A DNA stretch of 64,000 nt from Nymphaea colorata (taxonomy: Eukaryota; Streptophyta; Magnoliopsida; Nymphaeales; Nymphaeaceae), in the NCBI RefSeq assembly GCF_008831285.2, contig NC_045138.2, positions 8,711,205-8,775,204 on the forward strand, written 5' to 3'. Each line of letters begins with the position of its first letter. The first letter of the stretch is position 1. Positions 15,001 to 25,590 of this stretch are shown in pieces. The notes under the pieces were generated by a model. The model saw only the letters and a program-made list of their open reading frames with translations, was not told where the DNA came from and searched no databases. The position numbers and the translations under genes were made by a program.

Positions 15001-15288
15001 TATGTTGTGTACAACTTGCAAAAATTTATTATGGAGTTTTCTGTATAGTTCTTACTTTCAATTTGATCCATAAAAGTAAAAAGACACACATGAGCGGTGG
15101 CTTTTATGCACTCCCCTTTTTGCATAACAAATAACAAATAACCTGCTTTAAAATATAAACTCTTTTTTAACATTTCAAACAAACCAGATTATATGTGATG
15201 GGCATACCCCCTCATAAGTTCCCCTCCACTCCATTTCAGGTATTGCAACGTGATGAATTTCCTAACTAAAGAACCCGGTTATAGAATT
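12056..15288. other. Intergenic DNA, no gene recognised
   Basis: AT-rich sequence with homopolymer runs. A pyrimidine-rich block at 13440-13615 (CTTTCC/TTTCATC repeats) resembles the interior of hAT-type MITEs seen elsewhere in plants. GC-richer sequence at 14570-14690 and 14855-14990 carries no convincing frame. I see no RNA gene. Confidence 0.4.
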
Positions 15289-15594
15289 TTACCAAAAGGA
15301 AATATTACAAAATTGCAGAGAAGGAGAGTGGAGACCATTTTTGCAATTTATGGAACATGGAATGCGGCAGAATAGATGCTCCGAAATTTTAACCCAGTAA
15401 GTGGAAAATGTGAACAATTATTGGGGTGTTATTGTGTATTACCAAAAAGACATATTTCAAAATTGCAGAGCAGGAGAGTCGGAAACCACTTTTTGCAAGT
15501 TATGGAACATAGAATGCAGGAGAATAGATGCTCGGAAATTTTAACCGAGTAAGTGGAAAATGTGGACAGTTATTGGGGTGTTCCTGTAAATTTC
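15289..15594. repeat. Two-copy ~152-bp tandem duplication
   Basis: Copies start at about 15289 and 15440 with ACCAAAA, contain AATAGATGCTC(C/G)GAAATTTTAACC and end near TATTGGGGTGTT. They are roughly 90% alike by eye. The second copy is followed by CTAAACCCTAGCG (15595-15607). Confidence 0.75.
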
Positions 15595-17190
15595 TAAACC
15601 CTAGCGTTTAAAAACCTCCTTTGGATAGATTTTTGTTCTCGTTCTCCGCCTTCACCTTCCTCTGCGTCCCTCGAGTCTGAGCTTCTCCCCCCATCGATAT
15701 TTCTGATGGTGTCATCGATCATGAAGGGCTAATGCCGGCCATCTCCGGCTACCCACGAGACTGCTGGGCTCGCTGCTACTTAGGCTACTGCCGGCAGAAA
15801 AACCATGATTTTTACTTTAATTTTTTTTTCTCCCGCTCGTCGAGCAGAGAGAGAACCTCTGCATTGCCGTTCCTCTCGGGCTGAGCAGATGCAGTCGTCT
15901 CTGCGTCCGTGCCCCCTTTTTTTCCCCCTCTCTTTTCCTTTTTTTCTTCGTTCCTCCTATCCTTTTTCCCTGCGTTGTTTTTCTTTCTCTGTTGCTAGGA
16001 TGAAAGGTTGGCCATGCTCATGGCCACAACCCAAAAATCGCTTCAAATTGCTGCCTTTTGTTGACTGCGGATCCTCCCTGGATAGGCCGACAGTTCAAGG
16101 GTGCCAGCGGTTGCTTTAAAATTTATGTCTTCTTCTTGATCTACGTAGTTCGGAACTGCATCGAGTACTGAGGCTGCCGCGTCCTTTGGTTTCCGGCTGC
16201 CTAGTCCATGAATGCGTACATAGATGGGGTTACGCTTTGCAGCATATAAGGCCCTTACTGCTTATGCTGCCTGTGATACTCCTATAAGACTTCCTCCGCG
16301 CAACTACTTCCCCAATTTCTGTCTTTCATATTGCTTGTACGTATTTTTCTCGTGTGAGCTACCTTTTGGTAAGTTATCCCTCCGTGTCTTGGTAACTAAA
16401 GCCCATTTACCATTGTCTTTTTTTTTTTTTTTTTTTTTTTTGTCAAGGTGATGACACCAAGGATGGAGCCAGGATGGCTAAAATGGGTGTTGGGTTTGGT
16501 ACATTGAATTTGAATAAGGTCAAACTGAATTCACATTCAAAAAATAAATAAAATCAATTTTTTTTTTCAATTTTGACACTATTTTTTTTTTCATTTGGTT
16601 GAGGTGCCGCTGATGACACCTCATGACAGGTCACCGAAATTGATTTTAAGAAAACCCAGTTTGGTGAAAACCAAGTTTTTTAACCAGTTTCTAAAACCTA
16701 GTTTGTATGTTTGGATGACAAGTCAAAAACTGTTTTTACTTTTGAAACATGGTTTTTGTTTGGATGACAACAATAAGTTTTACATAATGATTAATGTCAG
16801 CTGAATATTGGAAGGAATTAAACTACAGCTGATAGCCTGATACAAGAGAAAACTTGCACTCTTGTTTTGACATTGCTGTAACATTACTTCTGATACATGA
16901 CAGTTCCATCCTCACAATTTCTTCCCGTGTAGCTTTTGCATCGACTAAGAATAACCAGTTTTTTTTTTTGTCATTTTTATTAGTTTCTGTTCAGTTTTGA
17001 TTCAGTCTTCATTGATTCTATTGAAAATGACAGCTTCCACCACCTCTAAATTCTCCTCGTCCACGACCCATGAATCTCATAAATACCACTTGAGTATCCT
17101 CGCTTGCAACCAGTGGTTGTCGGCCTTAACATTTTGCACTCTTTTCACCTGATTTTAAAAAAAAAAAGAACATATGAACTGGTAAGCTTT
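15595..17190. other. GC-richer leader-like segment with a telo-box, then repeats
   Basis: AAACCCTAG at 15597-15605 is a telo-box motif, known from promoters and leaders of translation-related plant genes. It is followed by a CT-rich stretch (15640-15700) like a 5' untranslated region. No conserved protein follows: the frames at 15805-16119 and 16224-16451 are low-complexity. This may be a decapitated gene start. A poly-T tract lies at 16419-16441. Around 16640-16790, GTTTGGATGACAA motifs resemble copies near 26000 and, inverted, near 27000. Confidence 0.35.
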
Positions 17191-17193
17191 TAA

Positions 17194-17738
17194 ATTTTGT
17201 TTTATAATATCTTATGAATTATATTAACCTCATGAGGTTGGCAAGAATCTGAGAGCAAGAGGAAAGTAAAGCAAAGATCAAAACTTCCCAAAATATGAAT
17301 ATAGTTAATCATAGAAAGGATACAATTGGCATTGACGTTACACCATGATGGTACTTGCTTGGTAAATGCGGGGAAATTAAGGTCACCAACTCACGTGCCT
17401 CCTTATGTAAGGCAGATAAATGTATAACTGAGTTGCCTAATTAAGTAGCTTCACACGATAATGGGAATAATGGTGCATCCGTGCAAAATGCCGGAGCCAA
17501 TTAGAGGAGATGGCCTTTAATGAGTGCACCAAACAAGATGATCTAGACTGAATGCATCAGAACAGACAGGAGGGAAAGTCATCCATAGCAAATTCATAGC
17601 TACCAGGCTCACCCTTCAGTAATAAAACGGCTCACACTTAAAGGGTTTGAGGTTTGAATCTGGGGTAGATGTCACACTCTAGCGTATTACTTATATAGAT
17701 GGTCAACCGTCGCAAACATGATACCCGAGTTCAAGAAC
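17194..17738. repeat. Segmental duplication, copy 1
   Basis: About 545 bp that recur in direct orientation at 29035-29750. Shared landmarks are ATGAGGTTGGCAAGAATCTG, CACGTGCCTCCTTATGTAAG, GGTGCATCCGTGCAAAATGC and the CGGCTCACACT...GATGTCACACTC tail. This copy lacks the two insertions found in copy 2, so it is closer to the ancestral form. The last part has a weak tRNA B-box look (GGTTTGAATCT), so a SINE origin of the tail is possible. Confidence 0.8.
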
Positions 17739-18485
17739 ATAATGAGGAAGAATTAACATAAATGACAAGACTATTCAAATTTCAAAATGTCCACTTATTT
17801 GAAGCAAGTTTCCAATTGATCTTCTAATGCCATTAGTAACATGGGTGAAGCTAAGTTTCCTTCCTAATGTTATCTCTTGCATAAATTTCATCACAAGCAC
17901 ACCGCGGTCATAGTTGTTTTTTTGTTATAGACATTTTACTAGTAAAAGTTTGTTTTCGTCTAACATTCGAATGCTGAAGGCATGTTTGAGGCAATATTTC
18001 TGTACAAGAAGAAAAACTTATTAAGAAAATCAAAAGAACTTATGTTAACAGTATCTAGAGCTTAAACTACATACCAGCTTGTAGAGGTCTTATACAATTT
18101 GGTAGTCATCATAGCCTACGCATGAATCATATATCTGCACTTGTGTTTTGGCGTTGTGAAGGGCATACAACACCAAGTGTGCCTTTTCCGCCTCCATAGG
18201 ATGAAATAAAGCCTGAAACAGACACGCATTACAGAACAACTAGATTAGGGTAAAATAGGAGCCTATGATATATTCTAAACTGCCCCTTTTGTTGTGAGAA
18301 ACTGCGACAAAAATATTGTTCCTACTGATAAGAGCCAACACCTGTTTTGACTTAACGATGTTAATTTATTTTCAAAATTATGTAAACTACCATGTTCTCA
18401 TATAACAATAGCACTAATGCTTATGTTCAGGTTTGAGAAACGATAATACTGCTCATATAGGATTATCTCATCTATGATATATTCA
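17739..18485. other. Intergenic DNA
   Basis: No coding sequence or recognised element. The segment becomes rich in CATATGG/ATATAT motifs toward the repeat arrays on its right. Confidence 0.4.
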
Positions 18486-18740
18486 TATGGTTGCCATATA
18501 TATATGTGTAACAATAGTATTATCTCATCTATGAAGCAACCATATACTTGTCATATACATATGTGTAAGAATAGTATCTAAAACACCCATATGGTTGTCA
18601 TATGTATTCATGTAAGAATAATATTATCTCATCACTGATATATATATCCATATGATTGTCATATATATGTGTTCATGTAAAAATAGTATTATCTCATCTC
18701 TGAAACAACCATATGATTGTCATATCAATCTTAGATAAAT
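18486..18740. repeat. Short-unit tandem array (about 50-65 bp, 5 copies)
   Basis: Successive units begin CCATATG(G/A)TTGTCATAT, continue with TGT(A/T)A(C/G)AATAGTATTATC and end TCATC(T)CTGA. Lengths vary. It leads directly into the ~180-bp array and shares its CATATGG motif. Confidence 0.65.
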
Positions 18741-19750
18741 GACAACCTAACTGACATGTATATACATATCAAGGTTATTTTCATATTAGAGCATCGATAA
18801 TACCACTCAAACATATATATACACATATGGTTTTCATGGGTTGCACAATCAATCAATGATAACGGTGCTTTTGCCAAATTTCTATCATTGAAAATCATAT
18901 ATTTACATCAGATCTTGGATAAAGACAACCTAAATAACTGTATATCCATGCCAAGCTTATGTTTACGTTTGAGCATCGATAATACTGCTCAAACATATAT
19001 ATACACATATAGTTTTCATATGTACACAATCGATCAATGATAACTTGCTTATGTCACATTACGATCATTGAAAATCATATGTTCACATTAGTTCTTAGAT
19101 AAATGACAATCTAATTGATGTGTCATACCAAGTTTATGTTCATATTTGAGCATAGTAAAAACATATATATATACATATGGTTTCCATATATGCACAATCA
19201 ATCAATGATAATGGTGTTTATGTCACATTTTGATCATTAAAAATCATATGTTCATATTCGATCTTAGATAAATGATAACCTCATTGATGTATGTATCCAT
19301 ACCAAGCTTATGTTCACCTTTGAGCATCGATAATACTACTCAAACATATATATGCACATATGGTTTCTATATGTGCACAATCGATCAATGATAATGGTGC
19401 TTATGCTATATTTCGATTATTGAAAATCATATGTTCACATTAAATCTTAGATAAATGACAACCTAACTGACATGTATATCCATGCCAAGCTTATGTTCAT
19501 AATTTGAGCAACGATAGTATTACTCAAACATATATATACCATATGTGCATAATCGATCAATGATAACAATGCTTATGTCACATTTCAATAGTTGAAAATC
19601 ATATGTTCACATTAGATCTTAGATAAATGACAATCTAACTAATGTGTATATCCATGCTAAGATTATGTTCATGTTTGAACATCGATAATACTGGTCAAAC
19701 ATATTTATACACATATGGTTTCCATATGTGTACAATCATTCAATAATACT
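18741..19750. repeat. Satellite-like array, ~180-bp unit, six copies
   Basis: Units start at 18741, 18924, 19105, 19274, 19457 and 19629 with GA(C/T)AA(C/T)CTAA. Each holds, in order, CCATGCCAAGCTTATGTTCA, GAGCATCGATAATACT, CAAACATATATATACACATA, CACAATC(G/A)ATCAATGATAA and GAAAATCATATGTTCACATT. Spacing is 169-183 bp, close to nucleosome-repeat length and to many plant satellites. Divergence between units is moderate. No protein coding. Confidence 0.8.
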
Positions 19751-19754
19751 GATC

Positions 19755-20320
19755 ATTCACACTGTACACAACGTCTAAGCAACATTCCTCTGCATTATTG
19801 TGTGTTCATCAACAACACAAAAAAGGAAACGTAACATTGCGATATTACTGCCACATGCGAGTGCATTAAATGTGAAATGGCGAGAATAATTTGGACTATA
19901 TGTGTATCTACCTAAACGGAGAGAAGAGAATGAGAGAACAATGTGTGTGCCTAAAGGCGATAAGTAAATGGATACAAATTAATCTCATAACGCAATTGTC
20001 GGATTTGTTATATGATTGCTTTTCTCACATGCAATCGGTTGTGATGGAACAACACGTGATATGTACTATCAAATGTTGTTTCTGATAGCCATTCGGCTGC
20101 ATTTAATGAAGTCGTCAATTGTTGCAGCTACATTAAATGAATGCAGTCGATAACACACAACACACAACATCCGAGCAATATTCCTTTGCATTATTGTGTG
20201 TTCATTAGCAACACAAAACATGCAAACATACAACTCTAATATGTACTATCGCATGCAGGTGCATTAAATGTGGCATTGTAGGTACAATTTGGACTACATT
20301 CATAAATACAAGTGAGGCAG
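19755..20320. repeat. Imperfect 396-bp-spaced duplication
   Basis: GCATTATTGTGTGTTCAT occurs at 19792 and 20188, flanked in both copies by ACACAAC(G/A)TC(T/C)(A/G)AGCAA upstream and by GTGCATTAAATGTG then AATTTGGACTA downstream. The second copy is shorter. Between them a short frame at 19891-20085 has no family resemblance. Confidence 0.6.
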
Positions 20321-21149
20321 AAGGTAATATCCCATTTTAGGAGGTGATAGCAATGAAGAAGAAGAAAAGTAATGTGTTTAGTGATGATATACATGGGATT
20401 GTCCAAAGCTCAATGGAAAGAAATAGATTAGCAATATCTTAAGTACTATCTCATTAAAGCTAATGTTATGGAATATGGTAGGTGGATCATTTATATAGTT
20501 TGTCTTCTCTTCACATGTTTTGCAAGAAGCAATGAAGCTAATGCAACAAAGACTTGCAAATAAAAAGCATTTCATTTTCAATCCTCTTGTCATGGTAGTT
20601 TAGTTTTTGGAATAGATTTATAACTTGTTTGACCCACAACATTCTTTTTGTTCTTCTATCTTGCTATATAGAGTGCAGTCTATCGAAAGCCCTTCAGTTG
20701 TGGTTTCATGAAAAGCTAAAAATATGCTTTTGGATCCTTTGTTGAACTCATTTGAAGTGGTTCTACTTCCAACCTTGTAGGAAGAGTGTCATCATTGGGT
20801 ATTATACATTCTCGACATGCATAACAAAGCATGTTTATTCAACAATTCAATCAAATGCATAGACTACTACTGCATGATTTGTGGTTCGTGAAAGAATTCT
20901 TAAAAAGTCAATGCAATGTGATTTAGTGGTGCATTTTCCATAAGAAGGAAACTCCTCGCCAAAACAATGGCTACGATTGAAGTGTTTTTGTCATCAAATA
21001 CACATAAGCAATTTACAATGACAACAAACCTGCTTTTTCACATGATAGTATACCACATCTCAGAAAACAACTACGTGACAAGTTGGTAGAGTATGTTACA
21101 TCACAGCCCACACTAATAAAGTCAAACCAGATGAAGAAGAAGAAATTCA
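20321..21149. other. Intergenic DNA
   Basis: No gene or element recognised. Composition is slightly less AT-rich than in the arrays on either side. Confidence 0.35.
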
Positions 21150-23890
21150 TGCGATAACGCAACTACGTGATTAGTTTTATGATACACTCAAATAAAATTG
21201 TGTTCATAAGAATGCGATAAGCACTTTGACGAAACAAATTGTGATAATGCATCTGCAGGATACAATCACGAGAAAATGCGACAATGACATTGTATGGAGT
21301 GGTATTGCTTAACAAGGCGGTTACTAAGAGGATGTGATACCCACTCAAATAAATTTAATACGACAACGACACTAGTATGCACTTTTTTTACGATAAAAAT
21401 GTGTTGAGAGGTGATAAGCACTCAAAAGAAACAAATTGAGATAACACATCTGTAAGATTGTTATACGATACATTCAACCAAAATCGTGTTTATAAGGACA
21501 CGATAAACACTCAAAAAAAAATAAACGTGACAACGATAACTTGCAACAATGACACTGTCTGTATGAAGTGGTTTTACAATAACAAGGCACTTACTGAGAG
21601 GAGGCGCTTACTCGAAAAAATTTAATGCAACAATGACACTGGTATGCACTTCTTTTACAATAAAAAGGCACTCAAGAAGAAGCGATAAGCACTCAGACAA
21701 AACAAATTGCGATAACCACATCTATAGGATTCATTATATGATAACAACAAAATACAACAATGACACTATATGAAATGATTTTTACGATAACAAGGCACTT
21801 ACTAAGAAAATGTGATACTCACTCAAAAAAATTTAATGCGACAACAAAACTGGTATGCACTTCTTTTATGATAAAAAGGCACATACTAAGAGGCGATAAA
21901 CACTCAAATGAATCAAATTGTGATAATGCATCTATAGGATTCATTATACGATACACTCAACTAAAATAATGTTTATAAGAATGCGATATGCACTTAAGAC
22001 AACAACATTGTATGGAGTAGATTCACGATAACAAAGTGCTTACTAAGAGAATGGGATACCTACTCAAAAAAAAATTAATGCAACAATTACACTGGTATGC
22101 ACTTTTTTTACGATAAAATGACACATACTAAGATGTGACAATCACTCGGATGAAACAAATTGTGATAACGCATCAGCAGGATTCATTACATGATACACTT
22201 AACTAAAATAGTGTTTATAAGGACGTGATAAGCACCTGAAAAAAAATAAATGTGAGAATAAGGAACTTCCTAAGAGGATGTGATACTGAATCAAAAAAAG
22301 TTAATATGACAATGACACTGGTATGCACTTCTTTTACGATAAAAAAGTGCCTACTAAGAGAGGATAAGCACTCGACGAAACAAATTGTGATAACACATCT
22401 GCAGGATTCATTATATGATAACGACAAAATGTGATGACACTGTATGGAGTGGTTTTACGATAACAAGTCATTTACTAAGAGAATTTGATACGTACTCCAA
22501 AAAATTTAATGCGACAGCGACACTGGTATGCACTTCTTTTATGACAAAAAGGCACCTACTAAGAGGCGATAAGCACTTGGACGAGACGAATTGCAATAAT
22601 GCATTTGCATGATTCGTTATACGATACCATCAACCAAACTCGTGTTTATAGACGCGATGAGCACTAAAAAAAATAAATGTGAAAACAACACTATATAGAG
22701 TGGTTTACGATAACAAGGCGCTTACTATGAGAATGCAATACCCACTTGAAAAAAATTAATGCGAAAATGGCACTAGTATGCACTTCTTTTATGATAAAAA
22801 GGCTCCTACTAAGAAGCAATAACCACTCGGACAAAACAAATTACGATAATGCATCTACAAGATTCGCTATACGATAACGACAAAATGCGACAAAGACACT
22901 ATATGGAGTAGTTTTTACGATAACAATGTGCTTATTAAGAGAAAATGATACTCATTTGAAAAAAATTAATACGACAATGATACTAGTATGCACTTCTTTT
23001 ACAATAAAAGTGCATACTAAGAGACAATAAGCAATCAGATGAAATAAATTGTGCTAACGCATATGCAGGATTCGTTATATGATACACTCAACTAAAATCA
23101 TGTTTATAAGAACACGATAAGCACTCAAAAAAATAAATATGATGACAACTAAATGCGACAACAACACTATATGGAGTTGTTTTACGATATTAAGATGCTT
23201 ATGAAGAGAATGTGATACCCATTTAAAAAATTTTAATGCAATAATGACACTAGTATGAACTTTTTTACGATAAAAAGACACCTACTAAGAGGCGACAAGC
23301 ACTCAGACGAAACAAATTGCAATAACACATCTATAGAATTCATTATACGATACACTCAACTAAAATTGTGCTTATAAGAATGTGATAAGCGCTCGAAAAA
23401 AATAAATGTGACAATGACACTATATGGAGTGGTTTAAGGTAACAAAGCGCTTACTAAAAGGATGCAATACCCATTCGGAAATGCAACAATGGCATTGGTA
23501 TGCACTTCTTTTATGATAAAAAGTTACCTACTAAGAGGCAATCAACACTCAGATGAAACAAATTGCGATAATGCATTTGTAGGATTTGTTATACGATACA
23601 CTCAACTAAAATCGTATTTATAAGGACGCGATAAGCACTCGAAAACAAAAAACAAATGCGACGACACTATGTAGACTAGTTTTACAATAAGAAGGTGTTT
23701 ATTAGGAGGATGCGACAACCACTCGAAAAAATGTAATGCGACAATGACACTGGTATGAATTTTTTTTTATTAAAAGACAATAAGCACTCAAATGAAACAA
23801 ATTGTGATAAAACAACTGTAGGATTCGTTATACAATACGAAAGAATTGCGACGATGAAACAACAATAGAATATTCGTTAAACAACTGTAG
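21150..23890. repeat. Large satellite-like tandem array, 205-267-bp units, about 11 copies
   Basis: The marker (A/G)GTATG(C/A)ACTT recurs at 21374, 21641, 21852, 22093, 22320, 22524, 22775, 22985, 23252, 23497 and 23752. Each unit contains ACACTATATGGAGTGGTTTT, ACGATAACAAGGCGCTTACT, ACTCGAAAAAAATTTAATGC, ACGATAAAAAGGCACCTACT, AAGAGGCGATAAGCACTCGG and ACGCATCTGCAGGATTCGTT. Unit length depends on whether a module with CTCAACTAAAATCGTGTTTA is present. CpG/TpG variation at ACGATAA and GCGACAA sites suggests methylation decay. The frames inside are short and not conserved between copies, so no protein is implied. Confidence 0.85.
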
Positions 23891-24649
23891 GATTCGTTAT
23901 TCATATGAACAAAAGAATATTGTTTGTAATGAATAAAAAAAATATGATTAAAAAAATATTCTCAATCATGTCATCACAGGAACTTCAACTCAGAAATTTC
24001 TCGAGTCAAATGGGCAACATGATCAATCAGTGACTTTATTGTTGTGACCAAGGTTAGATGTCTCTTCCACTGGGTAATTAGGATGCTGGGCTGCAATCTC
24101 TACATGGTCTTGGCATCTTTTGCTTCTTATCTTCGTACCCATATCGTCTTGGCTCCATTTATTGTAGATCTCCCTTTAAGCAACATCCTCTCCTCGAGAT
24201 GATGATGATGCTATTGTTGTGGATGGCGATCCAAGTTGGGCCATATCTAAACAGGGTTCACATACCCAAGAATGAACTACATCCCAATACTACGTACAAC
24301 AGCCTAGTGCAAACTCCTCACTGTTGTAAAGAATAACTTCACTATCACGATGGCAGTTACAGAGCTCTTTCTGAAACAAAAGTTGTCAGTCAACTCCAGC
24401 CCTAAAAGCACTCTGTTCCTTAATCTCTTATAGGGATGGGGTAGTTGCGGAATCAACTGGCCAAGACCACATGTAAGAGGACTCAGCTTCTATGATGCAT
24501 TTCTATTTCGTTCATGTAGAACAACCACAAGTCTCTTCACGATAGCTGAAAAGCTTTCCTGATAATTCAATCATTGGTGTCACTACCAATATATGGTCTA
24601 AACAATACCTACATATAACAATGGAAGAATCATCAATACACAAGTATTC
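23891..24649. other. Sequence beside the plant mobile domain relic
   Basis: GC-richer than the array. On the minus strand this would be downstream of the mobile-domain relic and may hold more of its decayed coding sequence, but no frame is convincing. Confidence 0.3.
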
Positions 24650-25190
24650 CAATGTTAGTATGAACTCCATTTGCTATACATATCTGAGCCATATGCAGAT
24701 TTGATATGATCAACGTGGATGATTGCATCGTTGTGACATCTGGGACTGATACCTCTCCACTGTATATGTACTGGATGAACATTTGGAAATGGACGCTCGA
24801 TAGTGGGTCTAATAGAATGTATGTGCTTACACATCCAGAACTATCGACAAAACACAAATACAAATATTACAAGATGATAGATAATCATCTGAAACAAATT
24901 TGCATGATGAAGATACTATCTATACTTACAGCAACAACCAACATCCTCCAATGGATGCAACCCCATCCTTAAATCATTCCAACTGGCTATACAAATGCAC
25001 TAGCACCACCACCCTACATGTGTAGCGGTGAATGCCATCCACATTTTCCAAAAATTGGATGTACCACCAAATTATTCTTGAGCCTGAATTGTCATTAAAT
25101 AGACATATGCCAAATGTACAAGAAAGGACTTCAATGCTTGGTGTGCTTTTTGTGAAGGTGCATAATGCTTTGCATGTTGCCATTTATTCT
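24650..25190 (-). pseudogene. Plant mobile domain (MAIN-like / PF10536-type) relic
   Basis: Minus-strand frames read TFGICLFNDNSGSR, QFLENVDGIHRYTC, VVVLVHLYSQLE, GVASIGGCWLL and, further on, LDPLSSVHFQM with YSGEVSVPDV. In order and spacing these match the plant mobile domain, where the usual pattern is a 'LLGCTLF.D.SG.R' block, then 'D.I..Y.WG...LA.LYRQL', then 'GC..LLQ.W' and later an arginine-proline-rich region. At least two frameshifts and several stops break it. Such domains occur in MAIN-like host proteins and in transposon-borne genes; no terminal repeats were seen to decide between them. Confidence 0.5.
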
Positions 25191-25289
25191 GTAGTTTGAA
25201 ACAACTAATAACGTACTTTCCCTCAAAGAACTGACCTTGGCTCCAAATAAGCTTCCAAGTTAATGTTTGAGACAAGTTGGTAATGGGAT

Positions 25290-25500
25290 AGTAAATTTTT
25301 TATGCGATAATGTTTATGAGATAATAAGATAATGTTATAAGTGGGACAAAAAATGAAAATGCTTTCTTATTGCTTAAAGGGATATACTATGAGATAATGG
25401 GATAACGTTATAAGAAGGACAAAATCATAAATGCTTTTTTACTATTTGATGCAGTATATTATGAGATAATGAGATAATGCTATAAGAGGGACAAAAACGA
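25290..25500. repeat. Three-copy ~75-bp repeat with ATGAGATAATG core
   Basis: Three imperfect units share TATGAGATAAT(G/A)(G/A)GATAA(T/C)G(T/C)TATAAG(A/T)(G/A)GGACAAAA followed by an ATGCTTTTTTACT(G/A)-type spacer. The core is the reverse complement of the repeat at 3968-4420. Confidence 0.6.
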
Positions 25501-25525
25501 ACATGTTTTTTTACTGCTTAAAGGA

Positions 25526-25590
25526 GTATGTTGATCATAACGAAAGGGGTATGTTGATCATAACGAAAAGGGTATGTTGATCATAACGAT
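25526..25590. repeat. 23-bp repeat, three exact-phase copies
   Basis: GTATGTTGATCATAACGA starts at 25526, 25549 and 25572; the 5 bp that follow vary slightly. Each unit carries the palindrome TGATCA. Confidence 0.9.

Noticed and set aside
17620-17680. Possible tRNA-derived SINE (GGTTTGAATCT as B box)
   Set aside because: The A box is not convincing, spacing is off and no 3' tail or target duplications are visible; kept only as a remark.
21150-23890. CRISPR-like array
   Set aside because: Units exceed 200 bp, have no uniform short repeat-spacer pattern and lie in plant nuclear DNA.
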